Source: QHXQ01 sp045807745
Lineage (GTDB): Bacteria; Acidobacteriota; Blastocatellia; Pyrinomonadales; Pyrinomonadaceae
DNA length: 64,000 nucleotides
Reading direction: 5' to 3'
NCBI GenBank assembly: GCA_045807745.1
Contig: JBJMGT010000015.1
Location: 496,001-560,000 of the forward strand
In this document: positions 43,042 to 50,936 of the stretch, piece after piece
Layout of the letters: every line of letters begins with the position of its first letter
How positions within the stretch are numbered: position 1 is the first letter of the stretch
Program-made: the position numbers and the translations under genes
Notes under the pieces: model-generated
Database searches by the model: none
What the model saw: only the letters and a program-made list of their open reading frames with translations
What the model was told of the DNA's origin: nothing

Positions 43042-45492
43042 ATGACCTCTCTGGTCGGCTCGACACTGCTCAACTATCGCATCACCGAAAAGCTCGGCGA
43101 GGGCGGGCAGGGTGCGGTCTACAAGGCGGTCAACACCAAGCTCGGCCGCACGGTCGTGATCAAAGTGCTGCCGCCGGAGTTGACCGCGAAAGAAGTGAAC
43201 CTGCGCCGGTTTGAACGCGAGGCGATGCTTGCTTCGTCGCTTGACCATCCGAACATCTGCACGATCTACGACCTCAACGAAGCTATGGGCTTGCACTTCA
43301 TCGCGATGCAGTACGTCGCGGGCCGGAACGTGCGCCAGCTTGTCAACGGTCGCCCGCTTGAATTGCGCAGCGCCCTCGCCATCGCCATACAGGTCGCGGA
43401 CGCGTTGGCCGCCGCCCACGCGCGCGGCATCATCCATCGCGACATCAAAGCCGGCAACGTGATGGTGACCGACAGCGGGCAGGTGAAGGTCTTGGACTTC
43501 GGTCTCGCCAAACTGCTCGACGAAGACGCGGCCCGCGCCGGCAACATGCACCGCACAGAGTTGACCGAGGTCGGCGTGCCCTATGGCACGGCCACTTATG
43601 CCGCGCCGGAACAGGCGCGCGGCGATAAGGTTGATCATCGCGCCGACATCTTCTCGACGGGCGTCTTGCTCTACGAGATGCTGACCGGCATCTGGCCTTT
43701 TCAAGGCAAGACACTCGTTGATGTGCGCCACGCCGTCCTGCACGCCGCCGCCAAGCCGCTTGCGGAAGCGCGCCCCGAAGCCACACCGCCGCGCCTGCAA
43801 CAGATTCTTGACCGCGCGCTGGCGAAAGAACCAAGCGCACGCTATCAAAAGATCGACCCTATGCGCGAAGACCTGCGCGCTGTCTTGCAAGAAGTCGCAG
43901 GCGGCGGTGCGACACAGCCGGGCCAGCCGGGCGAGGTCGTCATGCCTTCCGCCCCGCGTCATCTCGCGGGCGCAAACCCGGTCGCGCGCGCCGTCCGCTG
44001 GCTCAAGCGCGGACTCGGCAGCGCGGAGTCGCACAGTTCCTCGTCGCTCTCGCTTACGCACACGTCGCAGCAAGACGTACACGTGACGCCGACCAGCATC
44101 GGTAGCAGCGAACAGAAAAAAAGTGTTGCGATCTTGCCATTTCGGAATTTGAGCAATGACCCCGCGATCAGTTTCTATGAGTTCGCGCTCGCGGATGCGG
44201 TCATCACGGAGCTTGCGCGCGTGCGTGCGTTGACCGTGCGCCCATCTTCGATGATCGTGAAATATCAGGGGCAGCAGACCGACCCCCGCGACGCCGGGCG
44301 CGAGTTGGAGACAGACGCCGTGCTCGCCGCTTCGTTCTTGCGCGGCGGCGAGCGCCTGCGTGTGACGGCGCAACTGCTCGACGTGCAATCCGGCGATCTG
44401 TTGTGGAGTGACCGCATAGACGCGGACGTGCGCGACATCATCGCCTTGCAAGACACAATTGCTCAGCGCATTGTCGCTGGGCTGCGGCTTGAGTTGAGTC
44501 CGGACGAACAGGCCGAGTTGGCCGCGCCTGCGACGGGGAACGCCGCCGCGTATGAAGAATACCTGCGCGGGCGCGACCTGTTCGGCCGCTTTATTTTCCG
44601 CACGCTTGCGCCGGAAGACTGCGACACGGCCATCGCACACTTCCAACGGGCCGTCGAACTCGACCCGTCGTTCGCGCTCGCGCACGACGGGTTGGGCGCG
44701 TGTTATGCCAACCGAGTCTTCAAAGGCTATGGCGGCGGCGTTGATTACGAGCGCGCCGAAGCCGCGTTCAATCAAGCGCTCGCGCTTGAGCCTGAGTTGA
44801 TCGAGGCGCGCATGTTGTTGGTCTTCGTCTACCTGTGGCGCGGCGAGAAGCAGAAGGCGCGCGCCGAGGTGGCGCACTATCGCCAGCAAGCGCCGAACGA
44901 TGCGGTCGTCTATTTCGTCAAGGGCGTGCTCCACCGGCTCGACGGCGAATACGCACGCGCCTTGCGCAGTTTTGACCGGCTGGTGCGCCTCGACCCGGCC
45001 GCGCACGTCGTGGCGAGCTATCAACGCGCCCTCATCTATCTCGCGCAGCAACGACCCGATGAAGCGCAAAAGGAGTTAGCGCACGCGGCCGCATCCGCGC
45101 CCGACAGTCCGCTCGTCAAGACGGCGAGCGCGTTGACTTCGTTCTATGCGGGCGCGCCAGCGCCGGGTGCGGAGTTGATGCGAGAATTATTGGCCGCCCA
45201 TTCGAACATGCACGGCGTGCGCCCGATCCTCGCCATGTGCCTGAGCGCGCAAGGGGCGCATGAGGCCGCGCAGCAAGAGTTGACGGAACAGGTACGCACA
45301 AACGCGGACGCCGACCCGGATGCGGCCTACTGGCTCGCCTCCGCTCATGCGCTCGCGGGTGCACACGAAGAGGCGCTCGCGTGGTTGGCCCGCACACTTG
45401 CACTCGGCAACGAGCAGCGCGCTTGGTTTGCCGCCGACCCAACGTGGGCGACACTCCGCGACGATCCGCGCTTCAAGGATTTACTTCGCTAA
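43042..45492 (+). CDS. Serine/threonine protein kinase with FlgO-like and TPR regions
   Basis: 816 aa. Residues 10-280 are a Hanks-type kinase with all key residues: glycine loop GEGGQGAVYKA, ATP lysine in VVIKVLPPE, catalytic loop HRDIKAGN, metal motif LDFGLAK and APE segment in YAAPEQARG. Residues about 355-500 (VAILPFRNLSNDPAISFYEFALADAVITELAR) match the FlgO/TolB-like region common behind such kinases in acidobacteria. Residues about 520-810 form TPRs (AIAHFQRAVELDPSFALAHDGLG). No membrane helix is obvious, so it is probably cytoplasmic. AAAGG stands just before the ATG. A strong hairpin follows the stop codon. Confidence 0.92.
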   Translation: MTSLVGSTLLNYRITEKLGEGGQGAVYKAVNTKLGRTVVIKVLPPELTAKEVNLRRFEREAMLASSLDHPNICTIYDLNEAMGLHFIAMQYVAGRNVRQLVNGRPLELRSALAIAIQVADALAAAHARGIIHRDIKAGNVMVTDSGQVKVLDFGLAKLLDEDAARAGNMHRTELTEVGVPYGTATYAAPEQARGDKVDHRADIFSTGVLLYEMLTGIWPFQGKTLVDVRHAVLHAAAKPLAEARPEATPPRLQQILDRALAKEPSARYQKIDPMREDLRAVLQEVAGGGATQPGQPGEVVMPSAPRHLAGANPVARAVRWLKRGLGSAESHSSSSLSLTHTSQQDVHVTPTSIGSSEQKKSVAILPFRNLSNDPAISFYEFALADAVITELARVRALTVRPSSMIVKYQGQQTDPRDAGRELETDAVLAASFLRGGERLRVTAQLLDVQSGDLLWSDRIDADVRDIIALQDTIAQRIVAGLRLELSPDEQAELAAPATGNAAAYEEYLRGRDLFGRFIFRTLAPEDCDTAIAHFQRAVELDPSFALAHDGLGACYANRVFKGYGGGVDYERAEAAFNQALALEPELIEARMLLVFVYLWRGEKQKARAEVAHYRQQAPNDAVVYFVKGVLHRLDGEYARALRSFDRLVRLDPAAHVVASYQRALIYLAQQRPDEAQKELAHAAASAPDSPLVKTASALTSFYAGAPAPGAELMRELLAAHSNMHGVRPILAMCLSAQGAHEAAQQELTEQVRTNADADPDAAYWLASAHALAGAHEEALAWLARTLALGNEQRAWFAADPTWATLRDDPRFKDLLR

Positions 45493-45551
45493 AAGTGTCT
45501 GAGCGATAGTTCACTCGACGGCCAATCTTTAAGCTGCGACCAAATTAAAAC

Positions 45552-45585
45552 AAACAGAGGCGGAGCACATGCCCCGCCTCTGTTT
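45552..45585. terminator. Two-way terminator between convergent genes
   Basis: A perfect 12-base stem (AAACAGAGGCGG / CCGCCTCTGTTT) with a 10-base loop, flanked by A-rich sequence on the left and T-rich on the right. It can end both the kinase transcript and the opposing transcript from 46524. Confidence 0.8.
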
Positions 45586-45609
45586 ATGTCTTTCAGCTTT
45601 AACTTAAAA

Positions 45610-46524
45610 CTAATTGCCGTTGGCGGCGGTCTGCGGGTTCTGGAAGTAAGAGTCGTCCATCCTGATGCCGTAGGTCACGGTCAGCACGTTCGTCTCTTCA
45701 ATCTGTTTGTCGTTCGCGTAGAGCACCGTGCGGAATGGTACGGCCGTGCCCTGCACGCGCCGGTAGTCGTGAAAGGTGCGGCGATATTTGACGGGCTTAT
45801 CAGCGCCGGGCGGCGTCTCTTCGTATTCGAGCGCGAGGACGTTCCAGGTGCGCGCGCTGACATAGTAGCGCGTCGTGTGCTTATCCTTGTCGATCAGATC
45901 GACTAGCCAGAGGTCTATGTTCTTCTGTTTCTCTTTACTCACGAAGGTGACGGTTGAGCCGTTCTCTTTGTAACGCAGCAGCGCGTCCAGCCCGTGTCGC
46001 GTGCGCGAGAGAAAGTCTGCGGCCGTCTCTTCGCGGGGCGTGAACCCTGTCCCGTTGATGACGCCCCAGACTTGCCCCTCGTTATAGATGAGCGCGAACT
46101 CGTTGGCGGGCGTCTTCTGATCGAGCCGAATCTTGTCCTTGGCGGCCGTCTCGCCGTGGACGAAGCGCTGTTCGTATTTGATCTCTTCGGTGCGTCCGTC
46201 GCTGGTCGCACGCGTGATACTGCCGCGCTCGACGCCGTTGCGGCGAATCTGCTTTTGCACCTCGCGCGTCGCCACCGTCACAAGCAACACGGTCTCAGCC
46301 ACCTGTTCGCCGGTGGGTATTATATTGGCTCGATCCAGCTTCGGCTGCGCCTTCTTCTCTTCTTTGGGGATGTCCTCTTTATCCACGTGTCCGAGCGTCC
46401 GCGCGGGCGGCGTGATCGGCGTGGTCGGCGCACTTGGGTTGGTCTGCGCCTGAAGAGCGGGCGCGAGGCTGGCCGCGAGGGCTAAGGCCGCGAGCGCGGC
46501 CGGGACGTTGAAACGTCGGATCAC
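45610..46524 (-). CDS. Exported protein, LolA-like fold suspected
   Basis: About 304 aa with a signal peptide (VPAALAALALAASLAPALQAQ) and a Pro/Thr-rich linker. The C-terminal half (ALIYNEGQVWGVING, VDLIDKDKHTTRYYVSARTWNVLALEYEE, YRRTFHDYRRVQGTAVPFRTVLY, DDSYFQNP) has the alternating pattern of outer-membrane lipoprotein carrier-like proteins, so a periplasmic lipid- or lipoprotein-binding role is possible. The GTG at 46524 is preferred as start because AAGGAG lies nine bases upstream; an ATG at 46554 and a frame end at 46710 have no ribosome site. No partner genes are adjacent. Confidence 0.65.
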   Translation of the reverse strand: MIRRFNVPAALAALALAASLAPALQAQTNPSAPTTPITPPARTLGHVDKEDIPKEEKKAQPKLDRANIIPTGEQVAETVLLVTVATREVQKQIRRNGVERGSITRATSDGRTEEIKYEQRFVHGETAAKDKIRLDQKTPANEFALIYNEGQVWGVINGTGFTPREETAADFLSRTRHGLDALLRYKENGSTVTFVSKEKQKNIDLWLVDLIDKDKHTTRYYVSARTWNVLALEYEETPPGADKPVKYRRTFHDYRRVQGTAVPFRTVLYANDKQIEETNVLTVTYGIRMDDSYFQNPQTAANGN

Positions 46525-46770
46525 GAATCGAGTCTCCTTAAACAACAGTTTCATTGGTTCTGGCGGCCGCCACATCGGGGCGGGGCGGGGCGCGCGTCTT
46601 AATGTCGGAATTGTAACACAGGTGCGCCCGACACAAAGCCTTGCGCACAGGCACTTTGGCCTCTCTATGGATGCCCGAACCGCCCAGCCTGGATGCCCGC
46701 CGATTGACAACCCCGTACCAGACAGGTAGATTGCTCCGTTTCCTAAAGGCAGTGATCAGGAAGTCTAGAA

Positions 46771-46867
46771 AGTGCGGAGTCCAGAGAGTCTGGGGAGTCA
46801 AAAGACATTGACTCGCGGGACTCTCTGGACTCTCCGGACTCTCTGGACTCGCTAGACGCTCCGGACT
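46771..46867. repeat. Tandem-repeat hairpin upstream of the ATP-grasp gene
   Basis: GAGTCCAGAGAGTCTGGGGAG on the left faces repeated ACTCTCTGG / ACTCTCCGG units on the right, which are present in more copies than on the left. A run of six T residues follows at 46867-46872, so it may act as a terminator for upstream transcription or as a leader. Confidence 0.6.
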
Positions 46868-46878
46868 TTTTTGAAAGG

Positions 46879-48117
46879 ATGAAGATTGTGAAAAGAGTAG
46901 GCATTTTGGTCGGGCGTGAGAAGACGTTCCCGGCAGCGTTAATTGAACGGATAAATGAGCGCGGGCAGGGCGCGGTGACGGCTGAGTACATCAAGCTCGG
47001 CGGCGTCCGGCTCGACGAACCGCGTCGTTATGACATCATCATTGATCGCATCTCGCATGAAGTGCCCTTCTATCGTGGCTCGCTGAAGCGGGCCGCGCTC
47101 GAAGGCACATACGTCATCAATAACCCCTTCTGGTGGTCGGCCGACGACAAGTTCTTCAACTACGCGCTCGCCACCAAGCTCGGCGTCGCCATCCCGAAGA
47201 CTGTGCTGCTACCGCAGAAGGATTACATCGAAGGCATCACGAGCGACAGTCTGCGCAATCTGGAGTTCCCACTCGACTGGCAGGGCGTGATCGATTATGT
47301 GGGGCTGCCCGCGATTATCAAGCCGTTCGATGGCGGCGGCTGGAAGAATGTCTCGCGCGTGGATTCGCTCGAAGACCTCTGGCGCGTCTACGACACGACC
47401 GGCACGCTCTGCATGACTTTGCAGGAGTTCATTCAGTTCGACCAGTTCGTGCGCTGCTACTGCATCGGGCAGGAAGAGGTCATGATCATGCCCTACGACC
47501 CGCGCAAGCCTTACCTGTCGGGCGAGCAGTACATCAACGATCCGCACTATCTCTCGACCGAGCTGAGCGCGCGCATCACAGACGACGTGCGCAAGCTCTG
47601 CCGCGCGCTCGGCTATGACATCAACACCGTCGAGTTCGCGATCAAGGACGGCATCCCTTACGCCATCGACTTCATGAACCCCGCGCCCGATGCGGAGTTG
47701 GCTTCGGTCGGCGAGTTCTATCACAACTGGGTGACAAACGCGGTGGTCGAGATGGTCTTCAAGCGTCTGGCCGAAGCCCAGACTGCGCCGCGCTATCGCT
47801 GGGACGCAATGATCAACCCGCGCCCCATTGAAGAACCCCGGCAGGCACTGGCGGCGGTTGCCTCTGCGGCCGAGCAAGCGGCGCGCACCATTATCCCGCA
47901 GCCCGTCCGCGAAATCCCCGCCGACATCGCAGCCGGCGCAAGTGATCTGGTCAACAGCGCGGTTGACGCCGTCTCGGAGTTGATCAATCCGACTGAGGCG
48001 GCCGCACCGATTGCTGCACCGAAGCGCACGCGCGCGAAGACGAGTAAAGAGCCGAAAGCGACGACAAAGAAGAGCGCTACGGTGCGCGTCATCAAGAAAG
48101 CGACGCCGGAAGCCTAA
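46879..48117 (+). CDS. ATP-grasp family protein with Ala/Lys-rich tail
   Basis: 412 aa. Residues about 1-305 form an ATP-grasp-type ligase: GLPAIIKPFDGGGWKNVSRV is the ATP-binding glycine loop with its lysine, LQEFIQFDQFVRCYCIG the central strand, and YDINTVEFAIKDGIPYAIDFMNPAPDAEL the metal-binding Glu/Asn end. The substrate cannot be told; carboxylate-amine ligation is the general chemistry. Residues about 320-412 are low complexity, rich in Ala, Pro and Lys (KRTRAKTSKEPKATTKK), possibly nucleic acid- or surface-binding. The ATG at 46879 abuts its AAAGGA; the GTG at 46888 is better spaced and may be the true start. Confidence 0.78.
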   Translation: MKIVKRVGILVGREKTFPAALIERINERGQGAVTAEYIKLGGVRLDEPRRYDIIIDRISHEVPFYRGSLKRAALEGTYVINNPFWWSADDKFFNYALATKLGVAIPKTVLLPQKDYIEGITSDSLRNLEFPLDWQGVIDYVGLPAIIKPFDGGGWKNVSRVDSLEDLWRVYDTTGTLCMTLQEFIQFDQFVRCYCIGQEEVMIMPYDPRKPYLSGEQYINDPHYLSTELSARITDDVRKLCRALGYDINTVEFAIKDGIPYAIDFMNPAPDAELASVGEFYHNWVTNAVVEMVFKRLAEAQTAPRYRWDAMINPRPIEEPRQALAAVASAAEQAARTIIPQPVREIPADIAAGASDLVNSAVDAVSELINPTEAAAPIAAPKRTRAKTSKEPKATTKKSATVRVIKKATPEA

Positions 48118-48125
48118 CGCTGTTA

Positions 48126-48225
48126 GGAGATTTAACCGCAAAGAACTAGCAGCGGGCCGCAAAGGACGCAGAGAACTCTTTGCGGCCCTTTGCGGCCCGC
48201 TTTGCACCTTTGCGGTTAAATCTCT
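48126..48225. repeat. Tandem-repeat hairpin between ATP-grasp and exonuclease genes
   Basis: The left arm (GATTTAACCGCAAAG, GGGCCGCAAAGG) and right arm (CCTTTGCGGCCC, CTTTGCGGTTAAATC) pair over most of their length. Both flanking genes are on the plus strand. Confidence 0.65.
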
Positions 48226-48240
48226 TTCGGTAAACCAATC

Positions 48241-48795
48241 ATGATCGAAATCTACGTCAGCACTGATGTTGAAACCGACGGCCCCATTCCGGGGCCGCAC
48301 TCTATGCTCAGCTTCGCTTCGGCCGCTTACCGCGCCGACAAGACGCTCGTCGGCACATTCTCCGCCAACCTTGAGACGCTGCCCGGCGCGAGCGGTCATC
48401 CCGACACGATGCGTTGGTGGCAGACGCAGCCCGCTGCTTGGGCCGCCTGTCGCGCGGACGTGCAACCGCCGGAGCGCGCCATGAATGATTACGTCGCTTG
48501 GCTCAAGGGGCTGCCCGGTCAGCCGGTCTTCGTCGCCTATCCGGTCGTCTTCGATTACATGTTCGTGCAGTGGTATCTACACAAGTTCGCCGGTGAAAGC
48601 CCCTTCTCCTTCGTCGGTCTCGACATTAAATCCTATGCGATGGCGCTGCTCAAATTCGACTTCAACGACGTAGTCAAAGCCAACATGCCCCGCCGCTGGT
48701 TCGACGATCTGCCGCACACGCACAAAGCGCTCGACGACGCCCTCGAACAGGGCGCGCTCTTCTGCAACATGCTGGCGGAGAACCTGAAGCAATAA
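48241..48795 (+). CDS. DEDD-family 3'-5' exonuclease
   Basis: A 184-aa protein with the RNase H-like exonuclease pattern: VSTDVETDGPIPGPHSMLSF (Asp9, Glu11), a second Asp in YPVVFDYMFVQWYL and HTHKALDDALEQG at the C-terminus, where His and Asp fit a DEDDh site. It is short and lacks other domains, like stand-alone RNase T- or oligoribonuclease-type enzymes. The substrate, RNA or DNA ends, is unknown. It follows the ATP-grasp gene on the same strand, with a repeat hairpin between them. Confidence 0.8.
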   Translation: MIEIYVSTDVETDGPIPGPHSMLSFASAAYRADKTLVGTFSANLETLPGASGHPDTMRWWQTQPAAWAACRADVQPPERAMNDYVAWLKGLPGQPVFVAYPVVFDYMFVQWYLHKFAGESPFSFVGLDIKSYAMALLKFDFNDVVKANMPRRWFDDLPHTHKALDDALEQGALFCNMLAENLKQ

Positions 48796-48800
48796 TGTAA

Positions 48801-48863
48801 GGGCGGGGCTTGTCCGCGCCCGCCTAGATACGTGAGCAGACGGGCGGGGACAAGCTCCGCCCC
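48801..48863. terminator. G+C-rich hairpin between convergent genes
   Basis: GGGCGGGGCTTGTCCGCGCCC on the left and GGGGACAAGCTCCGCCCC on the right can pair with few mismatches. It lies between the exonuclease (plus) and hydrolase (minus) stop codons, so it may end both transcripts. Confidence 0.6.
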
Positions 48864-48872
48864 TAGAGTTGC

Positions 48873-50780
48873 TCACTGGCGCGGTATGATTGGCAGCATG
48901 ATATAGGACGGGTGCGCGCGGTCGTGATAGACGGTGTTATCGGCCGTCATCTGCCGGCGCTGCTGTTGGAGCGGGTCGCCCGTGTTCGGGTTGATGTCGA
49001 AGCGCGGGAAGTTGCTCGAAGAGATGTCGAGGCGCAGGCGATGACCGCGCTTGAAGAGATTCGCGGTCGGATAGAGCGTGATCGTGACCTGATAAAGCGC
49101 GCCCGGTTTCATCAGCTTGGCTTGCGCGAGCGAGTCGCGATAGCGCGTGCGTATGATCGAGTCGCCAATGTTGAGTTCGTAGCCCGCCGGGAAGTCTGGG
49201 TTGGGCTGATACACGTCAACGAGTTTCGCCGTGAAGTCCGTATCCAGTGCGGACGAAGTGACCCACAGTTTGACTTCGACCGGCCCGGTCACTTCCATGT
49301 CCTCAGCGAGCGGCGGGGTTTGAAAGACGAGCACATCGTTGCGCACTGAGAGCGGCAGCGTGTCTTTGCAGCCGACGACGTTCGGACGGCAACGTTGATC
49401 CATCCCGCCCTGATCCATCAGCCCCGTGTGCGAAGAGATGTTGCCGCCGAGCGTCGGCACAGGGTTCGCCGGGTCGAAGCGATAGGTCGTGGCCGACTGC
49501 GCGGCTTGCGCCTTGGTCGCGCTCAGACTCATGTCCGGTTGCAGATAGTAAGGCGTGAACTTTGTGCGGGCGAGCGGAAACTCCTGCTCGTCGCGCCAGA
49601 CGCCGCCGTGTTGCAAGCGCCCCGCTTCGGACTTGCGCCCGTCGCCGCCGCCCATGATGAAGAGGCGTACGGGCGCAACTCTGTCTGCGCCGTTGTCCAC
49701 GCCCTTCAACCAATGTTCGAACCAACGCAAGCGCCACTCGTTGAAACTGAGCGCCGCCTCTCGTGGAAACTCGATCTCGCCCGCAACGTTGCGCCCCTCG
49801 CCGCCGTGCGTCCAAGGCCCGATGATGAGGCGCTGCGGCGCGCGTTTCGTTTTCGAGAGCGCCTGCCAGTTCATCCACACCTGCCGCGTCCACGAATCGT
49901 ACCAGCCGGTAACGTGATAGACGGGAATGTCTGCGTAATTTTTCGTGTTATCGATGACCGAGTAGCCGATCTGCTTCCAGTAGTCGTCGTAGTCGCTATG
50001 CTGCATCGCCTCGACGAGCCAGTCCTCATATTCGGGCGCGTACTTGAAGACGGTCGTGCCGCGCTTCACCGGCAGCGTCCAGATGAACTGTTTTATGTTC
50101 GCCGCGTTCTGCTTAAGCGCCGCGCCGATGACCGTGTCGTCAAGCCCCTCTTTCGCATCGGGGCCGGCGATGTTGTAAATCCAGTTCACGAAGCGCAACT
50201 CGAACGCGCCTGAGTGGCGGAAGCCCGCGATACCTACGTTCGAGAGCGCATCGACGGGAATGAGCGTCGTCAGATGCGGCGGATTCATCTCAGCCGCGGC
50301 ATGCTGCGTGCCGCCGGGATAGCTTGTGCCGACCATGCCGGTCTTGCCGTTCGACCAAGGCTGCTGCGCGATCCACTCAATCGTGTCGTACCCGTCGCGC
50401 CCGTCGTCCAACATCATGCGCCACAAGCCCTCGGAGTGAAACCGCCCGCGCACGTCCGCTTTCACGACTGCGTAACCATGTTGTGTGAACCACACGGCTT
50501 CGCGCACAGTGCCCGGCGCTTCCTTGTTGTAAGGCGTGCGCTCAAGAATGACTGGAAGTTTGTCCGCGAGCGCCACGCCATTCTTGGCCGGCAGATAAAC
50601 ATCTGCCGCCAGCCGCACGCCGTCGCGCATCTTGATCATTACGTTCTTCTCGACGGCCACGTCAGCCGGAATCTGCGGCGCGGTCGGTTGATTCTGCGCG
50701 TGAGTTAAACCGGCAAGAAAGAGTAATGACAGTAACAGGTAGAGGCTATACAGCCGTGCGAGTCGAAGACTTGTGTTCAT
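48873..50780 (-). CDS. CocE/NonD family alpha/beta hydrolase (X-Pro dipeptidyl-peptidase-like), exported
   Basis: 635 aa with a signal peptide (LYSLYLLLSLLFLAGLTHAQ). The S15-type catalytic domain has VVKADVRGRFHSEG, the nucleophile elbow GMVGTSYPGGTQ and a late GPWTHGGEG with the candidate His. The C-terminal jelly-roll domain contains FQTPPLAEDMEVTGPVEVKLWVTSSALDTDFTAKLVDVYP-like sequence and GHRLRLDISSSNFPRFDINPNTG, diagnostic for CocE/NonD proteins. The substrate (ester or dipeptide) cannot be told. It lies downstream of a sigma54 activator gene, separated by a perfect 33-base hairpin. Confidence 0.9.
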   Translation of the reverse strand: MNTSLRLARLYSLYLLLSLLFLAGLTHAQNQPTAPQIPADVAVEKNVMIKMRDGVRLAADVYLPAKNGVALADKLPVILERTPYNKEAPGTVREAVWFTQHGYAVVKADVRGRFHSEGLWRMMLDDGRDGYDTIEWIAQQPWSNGKTGMVGTSYPGGTQHAAAEMNPPHLTTLIPVDALSNVGIAGFRHSGAFELRFVNWIYNIAGPDAKEGLDDTVIGAALKQNAANIKQFIWTLPVKRGTTVFKYAPEYEDWLVEAMQHSDYDDYWKQIGYSVIDNTKNYADIPVYHVTGWYDSWTRQVWMNWQALSKTKRAPQRLIIGPWTHGGEGRNVAGEIEFPREAALSFNEWRLRWFEHWLKGVDNGADRVAPVRLFIMGGGDGRKSEAGRLQHGGVWRDEQEFPLARTKFTPYYLQPDMSLSATKAQAAQSATTYRFDPANPVPTLGGNISSHTGLMDQGGMDQRCRPNVVGCKDTLPLSVRNDVLVFQTPPLAEDMEVTGPVEVKLWVTSSALDTDFTAKLVDVYQPNPDFPAGYELNIGDSIIRTRYRDSLAQAKLMKPGALYQVTITLYPTANLFKRGHRLRLDISSSNFPRFDINPNTGDPLQQQRRQMTADNTVYHDRAHPSYIMLPIIPRQ

Positions 50781-50843
50781 AACAGACCTATGTGATTGGA
50801 GTGCTTCGCGAGCGCCGAAAATCTACCACAAGCGGAGCATCAA

Positions 50844-50921
50844 GTCAGTACCGCCTGCTGCAAGCGGGCGGGTCTTGGTAACGCGACTAAGACCCGCCCG
50901 CTTGCAGCAGGCGGTACTGAC
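50844..50921. repeat. Perfect 33-base inverted repeat
   Basis: Arms at 50844-50876 and 50889-50921 are exact complements around a 12-base loop. It begins 16 bases after the stop of the sigma54 regulator gene and lies upstream of the hydrolase gene. Without a T run it is not a standard terminator. The motif CCGCCTGCTGCAAGCGGGCG suggests a dispersed REP-like family. Confidence 0.85.
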
Positions 50922-50936
50922 CTGCACTTGTTGTGC

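Noticed and set aside
43000..45069. A 689-aa open frame on the minus strand
   Set aside because: It is antisense to a kinase gene with every catalytic motif intact; long antisense frames are common at this G+C content. Its sequence is rich in Arg, His and Val, as expected of a shadow.
47209..48465. A 418-aa open frame on the minus strand
   Set aside because: It overlaps the ATP-grasp gene and the exonuclease gene start and crosses their intergenic hairpin. Its composition is that of a shadow.
50844..50921. Calling the 33-base hairpin a Rho-independent terminator
   Set aside because: No T run follows either arm, so it is listed as an inverted repeat of unknown role.
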